This document shows positions 12,301 to 20,764 of a stretch of 64,000 bases of DNA, one piece after another; position 1 is the stretch's first letter, and every line of letters begins with the position of its first letter. A program made the translations under genes and the position numbers. The DNA comes from Lactifluus volemus. Taxonomy: Eukaryota; Basidiomycota; Agaricomycetes; Russulales; Russulaceae. The DNA lies in the NCBI GenBank assembly GCA_022376515.1, contig WTXI01000016.1, forward strand, positions 496,001 to 560,000, in the 5' to 3' direction. The notes under the pieces are model-generated. The model made no database searches. It saw only the letters and a list, made by a program, of their open reading frames with translations, and was not told where the DNA came from.

Positions 12301-13130
12301 CGTTTAGATTTTTTTTTTGTTTCCTTTCTTACGGTTTTGTTGATTATAATAATTAAAAATATAAACTATCTGACCTACGATCGTACGCTAAAGACTATGT
12401 GCTAGCTATAAGGGAGGAAGATGGTGGTGCGAGAAAGAGAGAACAATGCGCTTGAGTAAATGAATAAATACGCGCCTACTGCGGCCCCGTACAATTTGGC
12501 GCACGTGTCAACCGCTGGCGGACCGGTCGGTGAAAACTTTACCGGTTGCTTTACCGGATTCCGAAATTCCCATCTCCCGGGCTGGGACCGGTCCGCCAGT
12601 GGTCAACACGTGCGCCAAATTGTACGGGGCCGCAGTAGGCTCATATTTATTCATTAACTCAGGCGCGTCGTTTTCTCTTTTCGCCCCACCATCTTCCTCT
12701 TCCCTCATTCATCACATCTGCCCATATTAGACTTAGAATAGATTAGAACAGGATCTGCGTAGAATAGAGTTAAATTATTTCTATATAATAAACCAAAAAA
12801 ACAGTTCGTAAGATCCGAAAGGGTAGTTGGACACTTCAGCGTCGCTGCGAGGAGTACACACCTAATAGAAGGCATGCCGAATCCACGGGGCTGTTCGGTA
12901 CGTAACTTTCGGTACGCGTCTTATCGCGGTTGGTGCAAGTGGAGCTGATCCCGCACCTGATATCGCCTATTCTCAATACTTTCAGTGGAGCACGGGTGCG
13001 TGGAGCGGCCGAGGTGAGTCCACGCGTTCTCGGGAATGATACATGCATCTGATGTGGTAAAAGCTCAGTCCTTATATCAAAGGCCTTACACCCAGCCTCC
13101 AACGCCCTCTTCTCTCAACGTCCTTCACCC
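12301..13130. other. Divergent intergenic region with large palindrome
   Basis: It lies between the ATGs of the Myb gene (-) and the Spt5-like gene (+). It is AT-rich at both sides and has the palindrome at 12411-12706 in its left half. No gene is supported. Confidence 0.6.
12411..12706. repeat. ~300-bp imperfect palindrome inside the transposon
   Basis: The core arms 12474-12528 and 12586-12640 are reverse complements at 52 of 55 positions. The 57-nt centre repeats ACCGG-type motifs. Weaker symmetry continues outward to GAAGATGG near 12416 and its complement near 12698. It could be a nested MITE-like element, a shared regulatory hairpin for the two flanking divergent genes, or a cruciform. 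Confidence 0.85.
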
Positions 13131-15728
13131 ATGACAGACATCTCGGTGTGTGAGTTCCAGACAATATGGACCGTGCTTAAGGACCGTGCTAATATTTTGC
13201 TTTATTTAGCTCTACGACTTACTTGATCTTGAAGCGATCGTAGCTGATGAAGACGAAGAAGATGTGGAGTATGAGGAGGAACTAGGAAAGTAAATTCTGT
13301 ATCAGTTTGTACATCAATTAACTATCCTACTAGACGATTTTTTGGCCGATGATCTGGAGGAAAGCGTCACAGATCCGAGCGAACGTCCTGCCTTCCTACC
13401 GGACGATCGGGTTTCGGCTACAGAGGCCTCGGAATGGGAAGCACGGGTGAAAGACTTTGCTAAGGACTCTGCCGAAGCATATCGGTACGATGTGGATGTT
13501 GTCCCGCAGCATTTACTCGTCCCGACGGACTCCGATCCTGGTATATGGGCTGTCCGGGTCAAGGTAAGTCATCGCACCGTGCATAAGTATTCATTTGACA
13601 ATTTCTAGCTCGGATTCGAGAGGAGTCTGGTTCTTCAAATCTTCCGCCGGTGCACAGGAGGATTAGAGCAACTGGACGTCACCTCCGTTTTTTCCCGAGA
13701 TGGGATCCCAGGCTATGTGTTCCTGGAAGGCAGTCTCCCGTCCGTGGGACGGGCCCTCAGTGGGCTGGTAACCGTCTTGGCCCATCACAGTCCACGGCTC
13801 GTCCCCATTGAGCAGCGTATTGCGTTGCTCAGTAGCCGCAACCCATTGGCCGGTTCCATCCAGGAAGGTCAATGGGTGCAGATAACCTATGGACTTTATC
13901 GCAACGATATTGGGTTTGTATGTGAATGCCGTGACTCATCGGACTTAGACATAGTCGTTGCGCTCGTCCCTCGGATTCCCACCAAGACCGATCTGCGTAG
14001 TGCGGGTCACATCGGTAAGAGGAAGCGGTCTTTCAGACCTCACCCGCGTACTTGGTCCGAAGCCCAAGTTGCACATGAATGGACCGCTGCGAAAGTGCGG
14101 AACATCTCGTCTCACGCGTTCATATTCCGGAATGAAACATACGAATCCGGCTTGCTCATGAAAGGCTATTCGTCGACCAGTCTCGTCATCGTCCGCTCAC
14201 CCTCCCCTTCTACCTTCCTGATGTTTCTCTCTGCCTCAAACTTCAGTGAGCGGCCCTTATTCCGCCAGTGTCGACATCACTTTGTCCAAGATTCACTACA
14301 GCCCCAGCAAAGGGTTAAGGTGGAATCGGGGACCTCGTCGGCCTCGTCGGCCGTATAAATGAAATCATTGATGGCGTTGCCTCTATCATACCGGAGAAAG
14401 AAGATGACTTTCAGGTGATGCCCCTAGTCGCTCTCCGTGATTTAGCGCTGCGTTATGTTCCAGGAGACAAAGTCAAGGCCCGCTGTGGCGACTCATCTGG
14501 GATTGTCGAATCGGTCAACGATGCCGATCAAAGATTGGTTTATGTCCGATCTAACCCGATCCAAGAGGTAAGTGATTAGATTTCACAGCGATAACTGTTA
14601 CTGACAATTAGAAGATTACAACTTTAACAGATTTTGTCGAGTTCTACGATCCTCCCCTTCAGCGGTCACAACAACGGGTAGGGACTTGGGTTGAGTTCCA
14701 TGCGGATCGCGAAGGTCAACAGGGGAAGCGGCGTGGGTTCATCAAGGAGATCGATGGTGGTATCGCACGCATAGTGGATGAACATTCTTTCCGCGAGGTA
14801 AGTATCAGTATCTTGAAGAAACATTTCTGACGTCCTTGTATAGTTTATGATCAATGAGCATCAGTTCAACGTCTGCGCTGTACAGGGTCCTTCTTTGCCA
14901 CGGAACGATCCAGTCCATCCCTTTGTTGATCGGCGAGTCGTGATCACGCGCGGCCGCTTCAAGTCTTATCGTGCCCTTATCAAGGATGTCGGCCCATCTG
15001 GGGTGATAGTGGAACCCCAAGCTCTCCTGGTTTCCAGGAGCTCGCCAAGGCAGCTCATATCATGGTGCGACTTCATACTCGCGTAAGTGTGTGTGTGTGT
15101 GTTTTTGCATAGGATCTCACATGTGAATTTGCGGAGATAAGACCCGCGAAAGAACGTGCAAGGCCACCCCCCCCTCGCCCTATCACTCCACCGTCCGGTG
15201 CACCCGTTGACTTTGAGAGGCTCACACCGGAACCGGAGGGCTCTCAGAGAGGTAGGTGTATCTTATCGCCATCTCAGTGAAAGATAACATATGTCCTTAG
15301 ATCATTGGCTGTTTTTCCCCGCAATACGTACGCTTCTCCAGACCAAGAGGATACCGTTCACCATCCGTGGAGTGGACTCCAACCAAGATTTGGTGATGTA
15401 TAAAAACAAGACGGCCAGGTCAGTACCTGACGTTCAGTGGGACTCTCCGCCGGGAGAGGGCGAAGTCATCATCAGCATGGTTAGAGGCGTCAACATTGTT
15501 CAAAAGAGTATAGATCCCAAGTACCTCTTCCCATGGGAGCCAAAGGCAGGTGGTGACGTCGTAGTCATAAGTAGGAACTGCCAGCTATTTGGCTGTTCAG
15601 GTACTATAGTTGACAGGAAGGATGACGGTCAGTTCATTGTACGATTCGCAACCCCAAGTGCTTCACTGGATATGCATCTCCCTAGTGAGCACCTCGCCGT
15701 GTTAGAGCCAATTAGAGTACGTTCCTGA
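13131..15728 (+). CDS. Spt5-like NGN/KOW transcription elongation protein, possibly frameshifted
   Basis: True Spt5 travels with RNA polymerase II. The first exons give MTDIS, then an acidic stretch (DEDEEDVEYEEE). An NGN-like domain follows: GIWAVRVK joined across the intron at 13564-13608 to LGFERSLVLQIFRRC, then GIPGYVFLEG. KOW-type segments follow: GQWVQITYGLYRNDIGFVC (about 13870), VPGDKVKARCGDSSGIVESV (about 14460), RVGTWVEFHADREG (about 14680), RRVVITRGRFKSYRALIKDV (about 14930), and GGDVVVISRNCQLFGCSGTIV (about 15550). Two points argue for decay. Near 14320-14335 the open frame (QQRVKVES) must shift to continue as IGDLVGLVGRINEI, and no workable intron was found. The exon end near 13290 also leaves the wrong phase with a GT donor. 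It may be a recently broken gene or a sequence error. Confidence 0.72.
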
Positions 15729-15982
15729 CAATTGTTTGTGTTCTATACCATCGTAATCTATGGACAATGTATCGCACAGTGAGAAGAGGGACTGTAAGAG
15801 GACCCAAAAGACTATGCGACATGGTACGTCTTTTATTTCTTTGCCTGGACGGAAACACTACATGTAATTCAAGACTTATGAGATAAGATAAGTGGTATTT
15901 CGCTTATCTGTATGAGCCAACACTGATATATGACATAGATATCTTCACTATCTACAACGCTGGCGCAATCTCTGGGTATCAA

Positions 15983-17449
15983 TCAGTCATCATCCGAAGA
16001 GATCTCGATTACGACAACTGGCTCCGGAGAAGGTTCGATCACCGGCTTTGGCTCTGGAGAGAAGAAGGCTACAGGATTTCGTGTCGGTTTAGTGCCACTT
16101 CCTCCAGCACTGTTTCGCTGTGCCATGGCAATCGCACTGGACGCGGGGCCTCCTATCTTACGGCGCTTACGGATGGTACCGCTGGCCTCATACTGCCTGG
16201 CGTTAAGTTGCTCACCGGAGCCACTAGGAGATGGACAACGATGCATGTGCATCAAACTGGAAGATGTCAACAGCTTGCACAGTGGGCACTGTTTGACGAC
16301 GCGTATGAACTCGGACATTGAAATCCCCGGGCAGTTGGGGTCGAACATCGTCAGGAGCAATGCCCGGGAGCCCTCAACTCCTAGAGGGGCCATCGCCGCT
16401 TCGAGTTCCTGTTGGAACTGAAAGTTTGTACCAAAAATATCTGGGATACCTAGTGAGTGTAAGCATCTTTCGACAGTTCTGTAGGTCAACTTGAACTCAC
16501 GAGGGGCCCCATAGTCCAACAGCTCTGTGTCAGTCCTACGGATCGCAGAGGGGGAACTAGGTCTGGCCTGAGACGGTGGCAGTGTCTCAGCTTCGACCTG
16601 GGGCAGCTGGGAGCTGGCCATAGTCGGCGTCGTTTGGACCTTAGGTGTGACTGCACAAGGGTAATTAGAGGATTCATTGCAAGCATAACCATTACTGACC
16701 ACTCTTTCTGGTAGGTGTTTCAAATGGGCTGGGGTGTTTCCCATCCTGATCGGGTGACCCCATTAGTTGGCTTGCGGTCAAGCGCAGTGCTGAAACGATG
16801 ATCTGGTGAGGTACTTGGTAGGTGGCGCTGGTACTTACCATCTCGAAGAGGATAGATGCGTCGTGGCACGTCGGGATTTGCTGTGATGAAGTCCTGTAAA
16901 TCAACTGTTCGGAGAGCCTGTAAGTGACCTACTCATATAGCTTGTACAATCACTCACCCCAGTACGAGCACTTCATGATAGAGCACATGATGATAGGGCG
17001 TCCATAGTTGGGGCTTCGAAGAGACCGCGGCACATGGAACAGGGCAGGATGGTCCATACCATCCATAAGTCCACAGAAGCACATGGGCATCTCCCAGCAC
17101 CGCTTCTTGTAGTAGTCTTCAAGACCAGACACTCGCCACTGGGCATCTCAGGGCTGCAGTCACGAACTGTGAGTAGTATGCACATAACCAATGTGGGAGA
17201 GATGACTTACTATGGGACTGGCTTCAGTGGTTGATCTTTGCCAACAAAAGACCCGATGAAAGTCGCAAATTGGAGTTTTTGCTTCCATGGACAGAATACG
17301 GGGTCATACTTGGGAGTGTTGGGAGTCTGGGGAGTGCCAGGGTTCGCGACAACGTTCGGCATAGTGGGGGGAACAACAGGTGAAGAAGACAGAGAGGTGA
17401 GAGGTGAGAGGGGGCTTGGAGGCACGGAGTCGGGGAGTGGTGCAGGCAT
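15983..17449 (-). CDS. GRF-type zinc-finger protein with C-terminal SUMO-interacting motif
   Basis: The first exon (17210-17449) is Pro/Ser-rich. A second exon (about 16977-17130) has the GRF pattern: MCFCG, then SPNYGRPIIMC, then KCSYW, matching C-x-C, N-x-GR, C and C-x-x-W of zf-GRF. Short exons follow (LQDFITANPDVPRRIYP near 16870). A long last exon contains a conserved-looking helical block and CPLCKLLTSSSLMHMHRC, a probable second C2HC/C2H2 finger (about 16240-16310). The protein ends PVVVIEISSDDD, a textbook hydrophobic-acidic SUMO-interacting motif. GRF fingers bind single-stranded nucleic acid in enzymes such as APE2 and TOP3A. I recognise no catalytic domain. It is convergent with the Spt5-like gene, 254 bp apart. 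The exact joins between the middle exons are uncertain. Confidence 0.65.
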
Positions 17450-17898
17450 TGCCTGTTGGCTTCGCTGAACAAAAAATCATGTATTTATACCACTTCTGAA
17501 TTCATAATTTCATTCCGTTGCGAGCTTGTTGCGACTCTGCATTCTGAGTACCAACTGCCAGGTAAATGGCCTGCATTCAGTGGACAAAATTTCATTTTAC
17601 CATTCTCCGTGCAGGGTCGAATGTGTAGGTCTAAATTTTTTACATGCCGTAGATATACACAATTTCATGACAATCAAAGGTCTAGCTACAACTGGTAATT
17701 CCGGGGGCGGGAAGGACTAACTATATCTAAGGAGGTGGGCGCACATAGCTAATTTGGGAGGAGGCGCGTCGGGGCGTTATGGTGACAGTCACGTCCGTGA
17801 GTGGGTGACACTCGGGGTTGTCCGAAGCGTGCGAAGTGAAAATGTGACTGTTACCATCACGTGAAAATGATGTAATTCTTTGTTACGGCGCACTTTTC
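17450..17898. other. Right subterminal region of the transposon
   Basis: Presumed promoter of the GRF gene plus the right end. A hairpin is formed by 17779-17792 and 17844-17857, which match at 13 of 14 positions. No gene is seen. Confidence 0.6.
17856..17898 (-). repeat. Right terminal inverted repeat of the MULE
   Basis: Reverse complement of the left end over 31 consecutive identical bases, followed by 12 more diverged outer bases. It is preceded by a separate hairpin formed by 17779-17792 and 17844-17857. Confidence 0.88.
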
Positions 17899-17907
17899 CC
17901 ATGCAAG
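17899..17907. repeat. Right 9-bp target-site duplication
   Basis: Direct repeat of 6998-7006, placed immediately outside the right inverted end of the transposon. Confidence 0.85.
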
Positions 17908-18105
17908 CGGCTTGCGGGCTGTGAACTGATTGATAGCTCGTTCCTCTCTTCCACACCACACACTCTCTTACCGCCGCACGCGTCAGTTCAAAGTACCGTT
18001 TTTTACACAGCTTACTTTAAAAGTATATTGTTACTGTGAGTTACACATCTCATTATCTTCGTGCGTGACGTTGACTCGCGACACGTAGTCCTATACACTA
18101 CATCT

Positions 18106-19058
18106 ATGTCCACCACTGAGCAGCAGCAGAAAGCACCTCAGGATTTACGGAATGTCGTTAACTTTCTCCGTAGTAGTAAAGCGGGGCTCAAGAACAGAGT
18201 GGGGGTTTTGAATGGCAAGCGCGTGGATTATTTCAAAGGTGGGCGATCAACGGCTTTGGAATTCCATCGCTTTTGTGTGCATTTATTCACCTCGTTGCTA
18301 GGCAAGTCAGCTATAAAGGCAGTCCTGTCACCCGCGTACGCCAAAGTCAAGAATGCACCCAAAGTCACTTCAGAAGCCGAGGCGCAGGAACTCCTTCATA
18401 AAATCATCCCATTTGCTTTCTTTCTACGAGTCAACCGCGGCCAGCCAGTGGGCTCTGCATCATCTCCAAAGACAGTAGAGGTCAACCCGATGCAGGTATT
18501 CAATCCTGACGAATATTATGCTTGGTTCTACGAAGGATCACAATGGACAAACTATGTCGGTGGTATCGCAATGGTCGCTCTTACCCTAGCTGGCGTCATG
18601 TTCCCTCTCTGGCCCCCTATCCTGCGTCAAGGCGTCTGGTACCTCCTCATGGCTCTGTTGGGTCTCATTGGACTACTTCTCGTCATCGCCGTGATACGAT
18701 TGATATTCTACATCATCACCGTAATCGTGGCAAGTCCAGGCATATGGATATTTCCGCGTTTGTTCGCAGATGTCGGATTCGTACGTCCCCATACTCATGG
18801 ACTACTTTTTGGCATTAATCTCGTATCCAGGTTGACTCCTTCATCCCCCTCTGGGAGTGGGACCTCCCGAAAAAGAAATCAAAGAAGAAGAAATCTGCCG
18901 AAAAATCAGACAAGACCAAGAATGTGGATAGCGGCGCCGCCACACCCGAAGTTGTGGAGGCAGAGGCAGATGATTCCGGAGTTTCGGTTCCAAATTCACG
19001 TTCGGGAAGTCGTGCGGCAACAGTCACGGTGGAGGAGGTCCCTGACGAGAATTCATGA
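18106..19058 (+). CDS. SEC62: SEC62, protein translocation component
   Basis: Sec62 is a subunit of the ER Sec62/63 complex for post-translational import. ATG at 18106 (MSTTEQQQKAP) is preferred to an upstream non-ATG extension. Exon 1 runs to 18780, the intron is 18781-18830 (GTACGT to CCAG), and exon 2 ends at TGA 19056-19058. The N-terminal cytosolic domain has the GKRVDYFKG and LLHKIIPFAFFLRV blocks. FNPDEYYAWFYEGS leads into two membrane helices around GVMFPLWPPILRQGVWYL and FYIITVIVASPGIWIFP. FADVGF then joins VDSFIPLWEWDLP, and the tail is Lys- then acid-rich. Length (about 300 aa) and order fit the family. The MULE right end is only about 200 bp upstream of the ATG, so the promoter is next to or partly replaced by transposon DNA. 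Confidence 0.95.
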
Positions 19059-19120
19059 TAGATATATTGACTTTGTCTGCTTGTGGATATTGCCTCTGTA
19101 GCCGCTACATCCGACTATAT

Positions 19121-20684
19121 CTATTCACTCGACACAGAACCTGCCTCGACATCTGACCGCGTTGATGTGTGCAGCGGCGCATCAAATTGTTTTCTGTCCA
19201 ACCTCCGAATCGCGTTTCGGACTTGTATTACACCTTCCTGCCATTTAAGCCTCTTGGATTGCTCCAAAGACTGTTCGAACCACTTCCGGGCAGATTTTGA
19301 GTCATCGTTCATCTTTGAAAAGAAGAAAATGAGTCCCGCACCCCCCAAACGTCAGAGAAACGTGGACAAGGTACGTACCTCACGGAGAGAACCGAGGTTA
19401 AATAAAACGACTGCCAGCGCTTCTTCGCATACGCGGGCACTGCCCCCCGTCTTCTGTAATAAGGAGAGGGCTTGCCGGGCCCAAGCCTCGGACTGTTCCA
19501 ATACAACGGGAGTGGGTGTGCTCCGCATGAACAGTTCCGAGAGGTTGTTCATCAACTGCGCCCCTGGAGACGACAATTTTTGATCCGTCACAAAGCCAAC
19601 ACATCAAGGATAAGCAGTGCAAACCTCGGCAGAGTTCCTCGGGAGTGGTTTTCCTCGGAGAGGTGACCGGAGGAACCAACAAAGATATGGTGTGGAGATA
19701 GAGTGGCACGGCAAATCTAAAAACAAGGGAAGACAGTACGGATAGGGTCAATCAACCTTTTTAAAAACAAGAGGCGAAGTTCCTCACGTTAATTTACCCG
19801 TCCGCGCGTAGAAGGCCCCAAGCGTTTCCAACGGGGCTCCGATGTCGGTCACGCTGACCCATTTTGGTAACTCCAGGTCAGCAAGAATGCTCTCTTCACT
19901 CTTTCCCCCTGGTTTGACGTTTCCAACGTCTTTTGCGAGCTTCAGCACTTCCTCGACTGACCAGGTCAACCACCGCTCCTCCTCCTCTTCGCCCAGTTGA
20001 TATGTTTCCGCCATTTTACCAAGTTTCTGTCCTAGAGATATCGCACGCAGCCTCTCCTCGTTGGTGAGAGTAGACCAATGCCTCCGTAGGTGCTCTAGCG
20101 CAGCGAGATATGTTTCGTAAGCCTTCTTCGGCTGGTCGTCTTCTTCGAGAACTTCGCCGAGCGTGATCGCTATTCCCGAAAGTTTCAAGTAAGGTGACGG
20201 AGAAAACCGATCAGGGGGCATCGATAGAGCTGTTTCAAGAGCTCTGGATCCCTCGAATAAGTTGCAAAGGAAATGTTACACCGTGAAACACGCACCGTGC
20301 TATTAGCTTACGGCTGAGAGCAAGGTTCCCTTGTTGCTTAGCCTTTACGCCTGTCCTTAAATCCGGGCGAACTTCCTGAGGCCAAATAGCGAAAGAAGAA
20401 TAAAATTCATATCTGCCAGAATTATTCTCAGGATATCACAGCAAAGCTGAGGAGAGGAGACATACGGACACCCCAATCAATGTTGAGACAAAGCCCAGAC
20501 CTATCAGGCCGAGAAAGATGGTTCCAACGCGATTGAATTCTGCAGGCAACGCCGCTCGGGATCGAAATATTGTCCTGCGGGGGTATCCAAGGTATCGTGA
20601 AGTAAGTAAATTTCCATGGTGAGCACCGAGACGTGGAAGACCAGCAGCAGAGGAGCGAGTAAAGCGTAACGATAGTGATGTCAT
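19121..20684 (-). CDS. Mitochondrial inner-membrane TPR protein (TTC19/Mgr3-like)
   Basis: The N-terminus (ATG at 20682-20684) is a classic mitochondrial presequence rich in Arg and Ser, followed by a membrane helix (TIFLGLIGLGFVSTLIG). TPR-type helices follow, including YLKLSGIAITLGEVLEEDDQPKKAYETYLAALEHLR in two halves (20030-20195), EERLRAISLGQKLGKMAETY, a last TPR near 19400-19590 (SEAWARQALSLLQKTG), and ARKWFEQSLEQSKRL near the end (stop at 19121-19123). Known relatives act in complex III assembly (TTC19) or as i-AAA protease adaptors (Mgr3); I cannot separate the two. It diverges from VPS16 with only 80 bp between start codons and converges with SEC62. Confidence 0.72.
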
Positions 20685-20764
20685 CTGGCCAACAATGACA
20701 AGGAGAGATTACGTGATACTTCAAGTTCACGTCCCCACGACTGACTGCGAGCTCAAAGTCGAAC
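20685..20764. promoter_or_regulatory. 80-bp bidirectional promoter
   Basis: The start codons of the TPR gene (-) and VPS16 (+) are 80 bp apart, so both must use this very short shared upstream region or elements inside each other's 5' ends. Confidence 0.5.

Larger units (their letters stand above)
7007..17898. mobile_element. Large Mutator-like DNA transposon with four genes
   Basis: The element is bounded by inverted ends and a direct repeat. The 9-mer CCATGCAAG occurs at 6998-7006 and 17899-17907, the right size for a Mutator target-site duplication. Inside it, the left end (7007-7049) and the reverse complement of the right end (17856-17898) are both 43 bp. The inner 31 bp (7019-7049 against 17856-17886) are identical, and the outer 12 match at 5 positions. 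Between the ends lie a MULE transposase (+), a Myb/SANT protein (-), an Spt5-like protein (+) and a GRF zinc-finger protein (-). The element sits in the divergent interval between the IZH gene and SEC62, about 200 bp from the SEC62 ATG. The MULE assignment is established from the transposase. The boundaries are seen in the sequence. Co-mobility of the other genes is inferred from their position. Confidence 0.88.

Noticed and set aside
7007..17898. Idea that the inverted ends are a chance 31-bp match
   Set aside because: A perfect 31-bp inverted match, equal 12-bp outer arms and an exact 9-bp direct repeat beyond them fit only a transposon boundary.
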